From Triplophysa rosa (Eukaryota > Chordata > Actinopteri > Cypriniformes > Nemacheilidae): 64,000 nucleotides of DNA. Position 1 is the first letter of the stretch, and each line of letters begins with the position of its first letter. The position numbers and the translations under genes were made by a program. The stretch is from NCBI RefSeq assembly GCF_024868665.1, contig NC_079910.1:8528976-8592975 (forward strand). Reading direction: 5' to 3'. The notes under the pieces are model-generated. The model was not told the origin of the DNA and ran no database searches. It worked only from the letters and a program-made list of their open reading frames with translations. This document shows, one piece after another, positions 24,401 to 39,400 of the stretch.

Positions 24401-27400
24401 AATCAGATTGTTAAAGAAATTGCTCTTTGTATATTGTCCTTTAAGACAATGTAGTTGTATTATACTTAGTCAGACGTAATGCCCAACAGACAGAAATCCC
24501 TTTATCAACTCAGCATTTTGCTTTTGATATAAAAGATTATGCAGAAGTACTGTATATCAGATTAAAAAAAAAACAACCACTGTACTTCAAACATCATACT
24601 ATACTGTATATTGGTCATCAGTCATAAGTTTAATACCACATTACTGAGCTTAGCTTTCTCAACGTTTTGTGACATTGCATATCCAATGTAAGAACTATTT
24701 TATAAACTCTATTTGAATGTAGTTAAGAATTTAAACGATTGAAGAAAGAAAGAAATTCCACATGACACAGTGGCATCTCGTATACCAGGGCAGCTAACCG
24801 AAGACTCTTGAGTCATTAAGACACAAATCCAGCTTGCACAGGCCTGTAGCCGCCCTAGTTGCTGAAAGAAAGCTTTCTTCTGCTCCGTTGCTCTGGAATC
24901 CCTGCAAATAGAGGGCTCTATTTCCAGTCCAAGTTGGCACAGAGCTCAGTGAGGGCCTCACCCCGTCTGCCATTTCTCATCTGTGTCTTCTCTGCTCGGG
25001 CTGGCTGCCAACGGACATGACTTGAGTCATCGACAGCTTTGGCAGCCAGACACATGCTGTACACTGTCATGCCATTCACTTCATGAACATTCTCATCAAC
25101 TGAACTTACAGCTATTTTTTTAGAATTAAGCTATTCTTTCCTTAGTAAGTTTGAGTTCATAAGACTGTAAATACCACAGACATACTGTGGAGAACACTTG
25201 AGAGAAGTCCGTGAATGAGAGATTCAATTCATTCAATCTGTTCTTGGCCTCTTTTGTGATCAAGAGAGGATGGGGACTATTCTGCTGCGAATAGGTCCTA
25301 TTTGTGATAAGTGGCATTCCAGTTTGAAGTGCTCTTTTTTCTGGGATTAATGAGTTTTTACGTCACTGTAGCTGCTGAGGGGGTCCAGCCGGTGGCTTCG
25401 ATCAATCCACCTGTGCTGACGGTTCATCAGGGTCAGCGGGCGGAGTTCCGCTGCACAGGAACTGGCAACCCCACCCCTGCTGTTGAATGGACAGGTGAGG
25501 CTGTAGACTTTACCTTGCAAATGTACCCTTGACAACGTAAATGTTTATTTTTATTTGTGGTTACCATGCCATGTCCTGGAACACTTTTTGTTGTTGTTTT
25601 TTATGCAACATTATAGAATATTATTAGAACACTTGATTCACCCCAAAATTAAAATCCATGCAAATAAAAAAATAGCCCTTTACTCGCCCTCTTGTCATTT
25701 CAAACCTGTATGCCTTTTTTTCTTCTGCAGAACACAAAATAATATACTTTGAAGAATGTTGGTAAACAAAAACCGTTGCTCCCCATTGACTTGACACTAA
25801 TGGTTTTTGTTTACCTACATTCTTCAAAATATCTTCTTTTGTGTTCTGCAGAGGAAAGAAAGTCAAACTCAAAAATCGAACCTTTTCCAATCCTTAAAAT
25901 CTGAATGTTATTATGACCAACAAGGATCTTGGACTGTGGTAAGATTGTGTTGCAAGGTCACATCTGACCAATCAGAATCAAATATTCTCGAGAATTTTGT
26001 TGATGAAGATGCGTTAAAGAGTATTCAAGCTGTTCCAACTATTCCATCAAATAACTTTTTAAATGATGTTTTATAATACACGATTTTCCCAGGAGGTCCA
26101 GGAAAGCGTATCAGCCCCAGAGCCGTCATTCGCAATGGACTTCTGACCATCCCATCTGTGGAGCGCTCTGATGAAGGAGAGTACATCTGCAAGGCTCTGA
26201 ACACACATGGCGAACATACAGCTCGAGGAGTTCTTCATGTTCAAAGTACATGCCCGATCCAGAATTATTTCTTGATTAACAGTTACACGTTCCAGAAGCA
26301 GTGAGTGAGAGGTGTCTGCTTTAACTGCGTTTGATGTTTCAGGTACAAATCAAGCTAATGGTCTTCCACACGTGCAAGTGAGCCCCCCGAGTGTGGAAAT
26401 TCATGAGGGGGAGACTTTAAGGTTGTACTGCAGGGCCGTTGGAATCCCCACACCTGGCCTCAAATGGAAGAAGAGAGGTGGTTCACTACCACCACAGGTG
26501 AGAAACTCAGTTCTATTGCTTTTTTATTTATCCTGTCACATTCAACACAATTACATTCTCAGTGGAGATTCATAATTATTTTACACTTTACACTCTTAAA
26601 GAAAGGTGCTACAAATACAGCGACGCCACAGAACACATTTTAGTTCCTCTAAGAACCATTTCTTTATTCATTTTATAGTCTAAAGCAGGGGTCTTCAACC
26701 GGGGGTCCGTGGTGGAACTGTAAGGGGTCCGCTAATTACTGTTTACTCACAGGCAACTTTTTGTTAAAAATTTAAAGCATGGGTACAGAAATATTACAAC
26801 CAATGTTCTTTTTAAGCTACGCACGTGCGCGGCCGCGCGGATTAATTGAAGCTCCCGCGTATTGCAATTTTATCCTGTGTGCGTGCAGACAAAAACATCC
26901 ATTCAGGCAGCGGAAGCAAGCAATGGAAGAAACGTTACATCTGCATCATAAAAACCGGTAGGGTTAGAATCGGTGCATTCTCTGTCTCCCTTCCGATAAA
27001 AGTACACATGAAAGGAGTTGCGTGCAAGTAAAGTGCATTCTCATACAGTATGTTTCTGTTCAAATTTGTTAAAGCTGTAAAGCGCTAATTTGACAGCCAA
27101 ATAGGGGTAGGGGCAGTTGTGGCTTAATGGTTAGAGAGTCGGACTCATGACCAGAAGGTTGCCGGTTCGATTCCCAGGGCCGGCGGCTAACAACTGAGAT
27201 GCCCTTGAGCAAGGCACCTTACCCCTACTTGCTCCCCGGGCGCTGCAGTGATAGCTGCCCACTGCTCCCGGTGTACGTGTGTTCACTACTCTCTGGATGG
27301 GTTAAATGCAGAGGTCACATTTCGTTGCCTTGTACTTGTACATGTGCAATGACAATAAATTGAATCTAAATCTAAATCTAATCTAAAAATGACACCACAC

Positions 27401-30400
27401 CGCTTCTGCATTGTAAACTCTGACAGAACTATCATACGCGTTTAATATCAATGAAACGCGCACCGTGTAGTACTGATGGTGCACGTTAAGTTGCCCTGAA
27501 AATAACGCAGACTCGTTGCATCATGTTGCTCTCCAGTCCTTAGTCTGATATGATGCTCTGCAGAAAAAAACTCGTGTTCATTTTCGTGTAACAGCCGCGA
27601 CAATGCTGATCCACGAGAAAGACAATGGAGCTCAGAATAATAAAATAGCGGTGTGTTCTACAACACACAGAGAAGCGGAAAAAAAAGAATGACACTTAAT
27701 ATAACGGCCTGATTTTACAACAGAATGCATAAAATCTGCACTAATTTCTTTCGCATCCAGAGACAAGCCCTACCTCCACTACAATAGCCTTTGTGGCATT
27801 AACCAGGGTCAGTCATCTCATTGAAGCCTTAATAAAAACTAAAGTTCAAATAAATGTGTAATTGTCCATCTCACAGTAAAATGAAAATGTTTGATGCTGC
27901 AAATCCCTTAAAATAATCAAGCAATCTATATTAAAAACAAAAATAATACACAGAAAAGTATTTAGCCTATGTGCAGCAATAATATAATAGTGCTAATGTA
28001 ATGTCTTAACATAATATTGCTGTGACAATAGGGTTGTTTCTATTTAAATAGCTCCGTTTACACATTTAGTATACCTGTAAGGGGGTCCCTGCTCCATGCA
28101 TCTCTCATCTAAGGCGCCCTTGCCCCGAAAAACCTTGAAGACCCCTGGTCTAAAGAACCTTTTACCACAACCAAGAATCTTTTTGTGAAACTAAAAGGTT
28201 CTTCAGCTGTTAAACGTTCTTTATGAAACCATTCAGACATAAATGGTTCTTCTATGGCATCATAAAGCACTTAAATCTCACTTAAATCTCACTTAAATCG
28301 CCATCTCAAGTATACATCTTTAAATCTTATTCGTATCAATTTGTTACAGTTGACCATACACACGATCTGCTATTTCACCCCAGTGATGGTTGAGTTAGGA
28401 GGCAGATGTTCATGTTTGCTTACGTTTTTGTACAATTCATCCAAATTCATACAAAATTGACCTCGGAAACTAGTTATGTTTCCTGTGAGAATAGGGTGAC
28501 ATTGCAAAAATGATGTTTGTTTTCTTAATCTTCTATTTCATCTTGTTTTTAGTACACTTAAACCAAGACATACTACCTGAAAACAAACTTTAATGCGTTA
28601 TGCAAATGTGAACCACTTTTTAAGAGTGCTCAGTATTTTGCTAAAAAATTACCTAACAATGATTAAGAAAATTAATCAGGATTTTTTGCAGTGTACTGAA
28701 AGTGTTTTAAGAGTTATGCCACTTATATTTTTGCGTTGTTTTGAAACACTCATCTTGTCCCTCTTTTGAGTGATTTTTCTGTTTCATCCTGTGTCTTAAT
28801 GTTTGTTCAGGCAATTTCCTCACATGGTTTCCATCAGTTTAAAAGCAACAGTCTCGATGTGTTACAGAGACGTATTGCGGAGCTACAGGTCTGTCCATTT
28901 GTCCGATGTCTGTCACGCGTCCCATCCCACCTGTCTTGCTTCACTCACCCTCGCCAAAATCAATGTGAACTAAGTGCATGCATTCATTTACTCGTTCATG
29001 TCACATCCATTAGATGATCAAACTCGATGATCATTAGATTATCAAATGTACAGTAATATTAGGTTTACAGTAGTTTACGTGATTTTAAATAAAATGACAG
29101 TGGATATATACGTTGCAAAGTTTGAAGAGTGACAGCCGCATTAAAATACTGAGGAAAATATAACAACAACTCTGTCTGTACAGCACGATTTTGAGCATTT
29201 TAGGAGGTGACCACTGCTCATAGTGTACATGTTTTTGCACCGTTGGATTTGGGTTATTTGAGATATGAGAAATGGGCGACCTGTCCCATGCCACTTTCGA
29301 TCTCTTGCATACCGCGTGTCTTTGTGGCCTGGTTCGCATCTCTGCATTTTGTCAGCTTTTCCCAGGGTGTGCTCTGGCCATGCAGAAAAACTGTGTGATC
29401 TAGATAACGGTCGGCTTTGAAAATTTGTGAATGGTTGCAGACACTCATTCAACTAGGCACAGCTCTACTGCAGCCACGCTTCGCTAGATCCGAGTTAAGC
29501 GGCTTTGCCTCTGGATAAAAACATTTGTGTTGCTAACACAATTCCAATTGAGCTACATGTACATCATCATTATGGTCCTTATAAAAGGTGTAAAGCAAAG
29601 TTAGGTTTTAAAGGGTTAAATTGCATTTCAGGATGTCTCTTGATTTAGGGCTTATATGTATGTAGTGTAGTCGCTGTAGCTGTTTTAACCGTCCACTGTC
29701 ATTGTCATTATTATGTGAATTAATCACCTTCACCAATGCAATTAATAAACTACAGGTAATTACTGCTAATATAGACCTGTAGCACCATAACTGTAACACC
29801 ATCAATAACAATCAACTATGGGGCATCAAAGTCAGCCTCATAACAGAGATACCATAAAGGGAAGTGTGTAATTTATATCACTGTGTAGTTTTTGTGATTG
29901 GTCAGATGAACAGATAGTCATTATTAAAAAGCAAGCAGAAATTACACGCTTCACCTTGAATAAGTAACTAAAATGCTAAACAATAATTTTTAACACTTCT
30001 TTCACAGGTATTAAATCAATGTATATAAACTGTATTAGTTTAGTACACTGTAAGGTAAGTAATAGGTACTGTACACTGTACGCCCTAATGTTGTTTGTAC
30101 TGCAAAGCAAGTAATCAAACAATGACTAAAATATTGAAAAAAATCTTAATTCATGTTACTTATAAAATCTATAAAAATGTGCAATGAAAACAAATTAGCA
30201 GTTCATAATACAATGAGGATTACCTAGACCACTTTGGAAGGATGTAAACAATGCTGGTCCAGAAGATCTTCCGGTTTTAGTTTTTACCATTACAAAAATG
30301 TTCAAACCTAATGCAACCTACAGAACATGTATAACCGAATCCAAATATTAAATTAAGATTGAACTAAAAATGATTTAAAACTACTAATAATAAAATAAAA

Positions 30401-33400
30401 AGATGAAACCGGAAGTGCTTTTGGACTATTGTTTAAATTTTGCTAAGTGGCCTGTAGGTCCTTGCATCTGAATGTTTTGATGATCTATGTTTGGTCAAAG
30501 AATGAGAACTAATGGGGCATTTATATCGTTGTTTATGTAAGGGCATAGATGCTTTTAACTCATTTTAGCATTCTTAATGTTGTTTTCAGTAAAAAGACTA
30601 AGGTCACAGTTCAGGTGATTTGTGTTTGCTTTGGTAAACATGGACCCTCAATACATTCTATTTCTTTCCACAGTACTGAAGCATTTTCAAGTGTAACTCT
30701 GTGGAGAACAAATTCGGTCATGAATTCCTTTAATACTTAATATGCTTAATATCTTTAAGTTCATAGTTTACTCAGTCAACTAAGTACAGTCAACTTTCTA
30801 GGGTTTTCAGTGTATAAAACATGTCCCTGTTGTTTATTTTGGTATGTATGTTAACTGTTTCTATGGTTTTAACTGTTTTAAACCATCTGTGTGTATATTC
30901 TCCTCAGGCCCTCGAGGAGCGCACTGATACTGGCACTCTGCTCATACCAAATATTAGATCCTCTGATGCGGGCACATATCTCTGTGTTGGAACCAATACT
31001 GTTGGATCCTCAGAGGCTTACATTGAGGTCTTTGTCAAAAGAGGTGAGTCATTATCCCCGGAGAACATCAAAAGCAATATACTGTAGAAGAAAAATCCTG
31101 AAGTTTATCTTATAGGGTCGTATAGGGTTGTGTAGTTCGCAGGATTCTTTGGATTATCATATATTATAAGAAATCTTGACTAGAGAACATTTATGATCTT
31201 TATACATTTTCATCGTGTTTTTTTCTCTCACCATGAACAGGTGAAATCATTCCCTCTGGAGTCACCATCCAGCCCTCCATTGCCTCCGTAGCAGAGGGAG
31301 AGACTCTAGATCTCAACTGCATTGTCCCTGGAACATCTCCAGCCTCTGTAAAATGGAGTCGGGCAGGTGGACTGCTGTCATCCAATCATCAGGTATTATC
31401 TCTATTTACAAGAGCCTCTAAAATCCTTCCTTATGTGAACCATATGTTTTTGCATGTGTATTTGACTGAAGGTGTTCGGGACTCGGTTGCGTATTCTGCA
31501 AGCCTCTTCAGATGATTCTGGAGAATATATCTGCCATGTAGAGAACGGCCCATCATCTTATCAGGCATCTGTATCTGTGTCTGTGACGTCCAGCGCCTCA
31601 CGTAAGTTTTGTTAAACTATTTAAAAGGGTCAAATTGTTGGTTTAATTTAGTGCAGATCATTAAGCAAACAGTGTAGCCTGTAGGCCGATGTCGTTTCTT
31701 AATGTTGTATATGATAGTATGATTTCATATTGAAAGTTGTTTCATTCCATTTATACAAGACGACTTTGTTTCCAGGTTTAAGGCCATTGCACATTGAGTC
31801 TGAAATTTGCGAAATTTCCGCACGTTCAGAAATAAATACGACCTCACGTTGTGTCAATCACATTTACACACTGCCTCCGATATTTTTGTTCGTCATTCGG
31901 AAAAAAATCAGATTTTTCCGTCAGAAAAATTCAAATACGAAAAAACGCCTACGGAAATGACTTGCTGTATGTGCAAGGACCTTTACTGATAAAACTGAAG
32001 TCAACCAATCAGAGTTTTCAGTATTTTTGTGTTGTACAGTATCAGTCACCGAGTGTAGTTTGCTCATTGTGTGTTGTGGTGTGATTTTGGACTAGGTCTT
32101 CAAAGCCCCATTATCTCCATCGAGCCACACACTGCCGCAGTAAAGCAGGGCGACTCAGCCAGCTTCAGATGCAGGGTACACAGCGGGGAACCACCAGTGC
32201 GCCTTGAGTGGAAACCCACCAACAACCAGCCTCTGCCAGGTACAGCACAGTACACACCTGATTGTTACTTTGAAGTGTCTTTATGGAGTGAGATTCAATT
32301 GTGTGATGCCTAAATATAAATGTTTTGCCTCTGTTTTACCTTTTTTTGTGTTGTAGATAATGTGAAGACAAGCCCTGATAATTCAGTAATAACTTTTTCC
32401 AATGCACAAGCAAAGAACCAGGGCACCTATCGCTGCGTGGCCAGTAACCTGTTTGGAATTACTCACAGCATTGTGTCACTCATCGTGAAAGGTAAAGAAA
32501 GATATTTGGAAGAATTGGCAACTGACAGTTCTGAGGCACTGTTTTTGTTCTCATGAACAAAAAAGAGGATATTTTGAAGATTTTAGGAAAGCAAACACTT
32601 CTGGGGCACCTTTGGCTACCAGTAGTCAATGATGTCAGTTGAAATGTCAGTTGCTAACATTCTTCCAAATATCTTTATACAGATTTATAATTTATACAGG
32701 TTTGGAACAACTTGGCGGGGGGGAGTAATTTGTGACAGAAAAAAGTGAACGTCTCAGAGATGGGAACGTTAGTTCTGAGAAAAGCATAATTTGTTTGGAG
32801 ATGCCATTTGGCTTGATATTTTGTTATCTATGTTTTGAAATTGAACTTACAGTGAGTGTCCAAACACTTGACTGTAAACAACAGACAATAATGTTTATTT
32901 TTATGTATTTATTGTTTTATCAAAGAATCTCCCAAGGCTGTAGTGACACCTACAGGGCCAGTGCGAGTCAGAGTCGGTGATCCCATCAATCTTGAGTGCC
33001 AGGCCGCTGGAGAGCCTAGACCTTCTGTCAGATGGCACAGACTGGACAATAATCGCAGAACAATCTTGAGTAGCCCTGTGCCTGCTGATTCCAACGCTGT
33101 TATGCAGGTAATAAACACTTGTCATAAATTTGAGCTTTTACATGACCCCCATTTACAGTACACTACAGTGTATAAAACTAAGTTGCATTTTAAGCCTGGC
33201 ACCTTCTATCTATCCACCAAGGGGTCCTTCTCTTGGAAAAGTTCAAAGACACATTGCAGTACAAATGTCATCTGTATGTACTTCAAACAGACTGTGTGTA
33301 TTTAGATTTTAGTTGCACGCCCAGAAGACACTGGCACATATGTGTGCACAGCACAGAACAACCGGGGCACAACAGAGACTCGAATAGATGTGCTTGTAGA

Positions 33401-36400
33401 AGGAGGAGCTCAGATACCCACCGTTCCCCGAGCCAGTGTGCGTGAGCCTATGATCTTTGTGGTGGAGGGATCGACCGCCACACTTCACTGTGATGCTCAC
33501 GGTAAGTGCAACTTAAGATGTTATGACGGTTGACGGTTGATGCACGATAGATATGACACAAGCCAATATTTGTGTTACTGATACAACAATAATGCATCTC
33601 TTACCTAAAGGATTCCCTAAGCCCACCATCACATGGTCTAAAGAACGGTCTTCTCTGCCTTGGAGACACAAGATAGTTGACAACAGCCTGATCTTACCTA
33701 ATGTGGGCCGCCAGGATTCCGGTCAATATGTCTGCAATGCCACTAATCACATGGGCATCAGTGAAGTCACCGTCATGCTGGAAGTAGACAGTAAGCTTAA
33801 CTTATTTTACTTTATTTGATTTCATTTTTGAAATTATTTTTTTTTGTGTTGTGTTGTGGTGTTTTGTTTGTTTTTTTCCGTGCAATGACAGTCTATTTTG
33901 TGACAATAGTGTAGAGTTGGACTATAGTGTAGAACAGGGGTGTTCTCAACCTTTTTGACTCCAAGCCCCCACATTGTATTCAACAATATTCAAAGGCCCC
34001 CCCCAACAAAAACTCAAAATTCCTACCCAATTAAATATTTTAGAGCTTGACATTAACTGGAAAAACATTTATTCATCAGAAAAATGGCCAAATAATAAGA
34101 AATATCTTGTTTTTTAGTTTTTGTAAATGTATTTCAATACTTATTTTGTCTAATTTAAAAATATAAGTCATCTTGAGGCCCCCTTGAATGTCAGCTGGGG
34201 CCCCGTTGTGGGCCACGGTCCCCCTGTTGAGAACCACTGGTGTAGAAGTCACTTTGTATGATGCTTTATGGTGCTTTGACCCTTTTTGGAGCATCCCCAT
34301 CAACTTTCATTGTATCTTCAAAACCTCTCCTTTTGTGTTCCTTAGTATGTGATAGCAATTTAAAAACTGCATAAATTTTCCTTTTTGTGTGAACTGTTCC
34401 TTTTAGCATATTTTCCTTCTTTGTAAACATCAGCCAACTGTAATTATGCGACATCCTCTAACTGACATTTCTCCGGTCCGAGCAGCTCCACCCTATGCCA
34501 CTTCCTTGCCCGACGACGTGTCCGTGCGAGTGGGTGAAGTAATCCGACTGCAGTGCATGGCCCATGGCACCCCACCCCTGCGCTTTGAGTGGAGTAAGGT
34601 CAATGGCAGCTTGCCTTCTACCGCACAGGTTCAAGGTGGAGACCTCCAGATCAACCTGGCCACAGAAAACGATGCAGGGTCGTATAAATGTGTCTCCAGC
34701 AACAATGTTGGCAGGAGTGAGGCATTTGCCAAAGTCTCTGTCCGATGTGAGTATTGTGTGTCTCTGTGATTCTGTCGGTCTCACAAATGAAGTCATTTAG
34801 CTTGACCTTTGACCTGTGTGCGCAGCACCCCTTTCGGTGAAGGTGTCCCCTCAGGTGGAAGTGAAGGCTCCGGGGAGCGCTGTGGAGTTTACATGTGCTG
34901 CTAAAGGAGGCCATCAGATTGAGATTGAGTGGCTGAGGGAGGGCGGAATTCTCCCACCAAATCATCACATTTATAATGGAGTCCTCAGGTGAGTGACATC
35001 ATCTGAAGTGGGGTGTTAAATGCCCCCCCCAAATAAATATTAAATTGAATACTACTTAAAACAGGTCTTAATTATATATAATGAACTTATATAATAACTT
35101 TCTATATATAAAAAATGGTACATGGTGCCCCTGGTGGAATTTAATAACAAATTGCGTAAGAAAAAAGAACACTTCAATTTATTTCATGTGATTTTATCAG
35201 ATTTTCTTTTCATTCTTCATGATCTTTATTCAAACATGAGCAGAATCGAGAACCTCGAGCAAAGCAATGAGGGAATATACACCTGCAGAGCCAGCAGTCT
35301 GTTCGGACAGGCCCAGGACAGTGCCAAACTCAGCATTCAAGGTCCCTAAACATATCCAGGATCCAATTAGATTCATAGTCTTTGGTTATTAATCTGTAAA
35401 ATAAGTTCTTCAGTTCTGACCTTATGCTCTCCCTCTTCACAGCTCTCCCAAAAGTGATGATCAATGTGCGCACATCGGTGCAGACGGTGATGGTGGGGAA
35501 CTCGGTGGAGTTTGAATGCCATGCTGTCGGTGACCCTGAGCCCTCGGTGAGGTGGAGTAAGGTGGGAGGCTCTCTTCCCGATCATGTGGTGGTGAAGGGG
35601 CACATTCTGAGGATTGAGCAAGTGACTGAGGCAGACGCAGGACAGTACCGATGTACAGCAACCAATAATGTGGGATCGGTGCAATCCCAGGTGGCCCTCA
35701 ATATCCAATGTGAGGACATAGTTTAGTATTATACCCAAATTTATAATGTTTTTTTTTTGGAGTTTGGTATGCTGATGTTCAGTACGAAAACTCTGATTCA
35801 TCATAACGAGGAGATCTGTGTATTTTGTAGCCCTGCCCCAGATTGCTGCACAGCCCGAGACAAAAGAAGTGACAGTTGGCTCGGATGCCATCTTTCCCTG
35901 CATAGCATCTGGATATCCTGTCCCAACCATCACATGGTCAAAGGTCAATATTTTGGAAAATTTAGGCTGAAAAGGCTAAACTATACTAAAACCATATCTT
36001 TCTTCAAAACTTACAAAATAAGATCCTGTTCAGAGGGATAAATACAGTTTTGTTTATGCACATTTAAAGAAAATAAAAGTAAGAAAAATAATAGATTAGG
36101 GCTCTTTAATATCTCAATTATGTTTCCTTAACATCCATGGCTGTGAAGCTAGAAACGTAATTTAAGTTCATTCAAAAGTTTTTTTAAGAGACTGGTGACA
36201 CGAACAGAAAATCCTGTGCGGCAAATTGGTTACATTACGATTGTGTAAGAGTAGCAAGTTACGGAGAGCGATGAAACGCATCGGAAAACTTCCGACGCAT
36301 CACAGAGGATGTGTAACAGGTGCGTAGAGAGACTAGCGCGCATTGAACGCAAAATGCAGGCAAGTTAAAAAAAGCGCTTGTCCTGAAAGTTTAACAGCAC

Positions 36401-39400
36401 CGTGAGAACCCAATCGCACAATGTACATCTGAGGAATGGATTATGTACCCAGAGAGAGAAAGTGGATATGGAGGGTAAATCGGATGCACATCAGTGATTA
36501 AAGAGTACATAACTAGGGATTTTGGAGTGTCCAACAACAAGTTTATTTACATAGAAGGTGTAAAAACACAATTATTTCGTAATAATAGGCAGTTATTCTT
36601 ACCTTACTTCTTGACTGACTTTCAGATGATGCGTTCCGCGATTCATCTGATGTGATTGGTCAGATGGTCTAGTCTGCTGTGATTGGTCTACCGCGAATGA
36701 GGCTCACGAGCTACAGTGTTTGGGGGAGAAGAGTGAAGTTTTCGTGGGCAGTCCTAGCAAAACGTAGGCGGGGACTATATGTAGTGACGTAATCCGCGGC
36801 GGTTCGCGAATCGGACTAGGGACGACTCATTTGCGTGATTCAGAGTCGACTCCCTTTTTTCCAAGCCAATAACTTTATTCATTCACCTTCGGATTTACAA
36901 CTTGGCAGACAGCTTACTTTCAAACACGGCAACATTACACGCTGCATGAAATGTGATTTTCATGATCTCATGTTATGTACTCTTTAATCAACCCGAGACG
37001 CTGCTGGTTATCAACCTAATCAGATTTTATTATGAATTTGAGATTAACTATTGTTACTGAAATGGCAGACTACTGTTACAACTTCAATTAAGCTTCGATC
37101 ATCTGTTGGAAAGATGCTCTAATCAAATGTGAAATTGAATGGAAATGAACATGCTGCAAACCAGTGAAAATTGTAACAAGTTTATTGAAGACTCAAAGTA
37201 AAGCATTCTGAGTTGATCCTTGTGTCCGTGGTTGACTAAACTCTTTATGAGTGAGAGGCAAGATTGATGTGTGGAATCCAGAATTAACTCGACAATGGCA
37301 TTAAATGAAAATTCTATGCAAACTTTTGCTTAAACCTTCTCCTAAAAAGATCTAGAAATCTCACAAAAATTTCAGTAGAGATCTCGACAATGTGGGCTCA
37401 GAATTGCCAAGTCTTCAATGAAAATTCCAAAGAGGTTTTAATATGAACTAAAAACTAAATTCATCAAGTCTGCCTAAATTTTACCTATACAACTATTTTA
37501 CAGCTTCATACTTTTCATGTATTTTAAAAATACTCTCATTTTAGGAGAAACATCTGAAACTAAATTGATACTTTGATAAAACACAACTGAGAACACCATC
37601 AAATCTACTGAGCTTTTAAAACGCAACATCTAAGCAAAAAACGTCCTTTGGCCATACAGACTTTATTCTATATATTATTCAGTACATAAATCTCTTTCAG
37701 GAAGAGAACGAGTTGCCGCCCAAGTGCCGACAGGATGGACATGTACTGACAGTTCCTGCGGTCACACACTCAGACGCTGGGACGTACGTGTGCACAGCTG
37801 CCAATAAGCAGGGCAAAGTCGAGGCCTTCACCAGACTCAATGTTCATGGTGAGTTTTCAAAGACATGTTACGCAATATTACGTCTTTCATCTGTCAGTTG
37901 TATCTGTAATCACATAGTTTCTCTGCTGTAGATCTGTAGTTACAGGACTGCTTGTCTGTAATTGTGATGGCAGCTCCATTTTTATCTGTGTCATTGTATA
38001 ATGGCTTTGGTTTTTAAAAACATATTCTATATATTACAGTTCTGCTTAAACTTAACCGCTGTAGCTGCACTCCTGGTTACTGTAAGTGCTGCTTAGCAAA
38101 CTGGAGTCATCCTAAAACAGTTTGAGTTCAAGTGTTGCTCAATAGGGCACAACAGGGCATAGAATCTTTTCACGGATGTTATGGGTAGCCCCTATCTGGA
38201 TTGAAACCTTTGTGCTGCTTTTCTTAGTCCTTAACTATTATTCCATCTTCTACAGTTGCACAAGATATGATCATAGTTTTCTTGAGCTCTGCATTATTAT
38301 TTCTCCTTCTGAAAGCAGATTGTCATTTCTGTGAGGGATGTTGCACAGCTGTATCTCTACCCCTACCTGTGTAAATGTGTTTTTATGGTTTTACAGAGAG
38401 AGTGATGCCCTATTTTACCCAGGAGCCTCTTTCTTACCTCACACTGCCCACCATCAAAAACTCCTACAATGCATTTAGCATCAAAATTACCTTCAGGCCG
38501 GACAATGTTGACGGTAGGATACTCAGAATCTCAGTATGCATGCACACTTGCATAATTGAAAGGTTGTGGTATGTCTGTTAAAGAAAGAGTTCAACCAATA
38601 TGACACGTGCCATTCCAAACCTGTATGACTTTGAGGAGAATGTTCAAGCTGCCTTTTTCCCCAATACAATTCAAGTCATTTATGGTCACCCTTCATTTTT
38701 GTTATACTGGAAAAAAAGAGCAGCTTGGATATTATGCAGGATAGCATCATTTATAGCCTATTTTGTGGTATGTGCAAATAAATTCATATATGTTTGGAAT
38801 GATAAAGATCAGTAAAAGACTCACCATTTTTTGGTTCCTGTTCCTTTAAATATAATGACCACTATTACATCTGGTGTATAAGACCAATTTTTAAAATCAA
38901 TTTGTAATCTACGTTTAGATTCATTGAAATGTTTGTTTCCTGTGTGTAAACTCTTCTCTCCTTTTGTTCTTCACCCTTGTTCATCTCTCTTTGGTATGAA
39001 GGGCTCATTTTATATGCCGGTGAGTCTGGTTGCTTGACTTAGAATGTGGGTGCACCTGCTTCAGGATTTAATAATCTTGTGGCATGAGGCGCCCACTCTT
39101 CCTCACAAAAGCTGTTACTCGATCAGAAAGTGGCACTTATGAACATATGCAGGCATGACCGTATAATGTTCGTTAAGGCTTTTCTGCTTGCCATTGGGTT
39201 TGTAGCATGATATATGAATATTATCATGAACCCACTGATGCGTTTACACATTGTGCTGCTCTATAAAATGGTTTCCAGTATGTGTTTGTCAGTATACGTT
39301 TTAAGATTTGTAATAATTACGTCTAGAACTATATTCTGCAGAGAAAGTCAAATTATATTTGATCTTTTTGCTAAATGATGTTCATACACAGGCAGATCTG

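Larger units (their letters stand above)
20619..25371. other. Large hspg2 intron between Ig 2 and Ig 3
   Basis: Contains two full TTAA MITEs (21274-21554, 23530-23864) and the candidate exon 23983-24042; otherwise AT-rich unique-looking sequence in which I see no gene. Confidence 0.7.
26590..28275. mobile_element. Older fish MITE interrupted by a hAT element
   Basis: Left part 26590-26685 (CACTCTTAAAGAAAGGTGCT ... AAGAACCATT) and right part 28148-28275 (AAGAACCTTTTACCAC ... AAAGGTTCTTCAGCTGTTAA ... AAATGGTTCTTCTATGGCAT) are the two sides of one well-known fish repeat; the hAT at 26686-28147 sits between them. Confidence 0.65.

Noticed and set aside
27119..27190. tRNA-like sequence with box A and box B
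   Set aside because: It is the head of the V-SINE; the acceptor-stem 3' half and the rest of a cloverleaf are absent and SINE body follows.
35373..35948. 191-codon frame on the - strand across Ig 11 and Ig 12
   Set aside because: It runs antisense over exons 35443-35709 and 35831-35943, whose + strand reading is clear perlecan sequence. The open frame is a shadow of the GC-rich coding exons.
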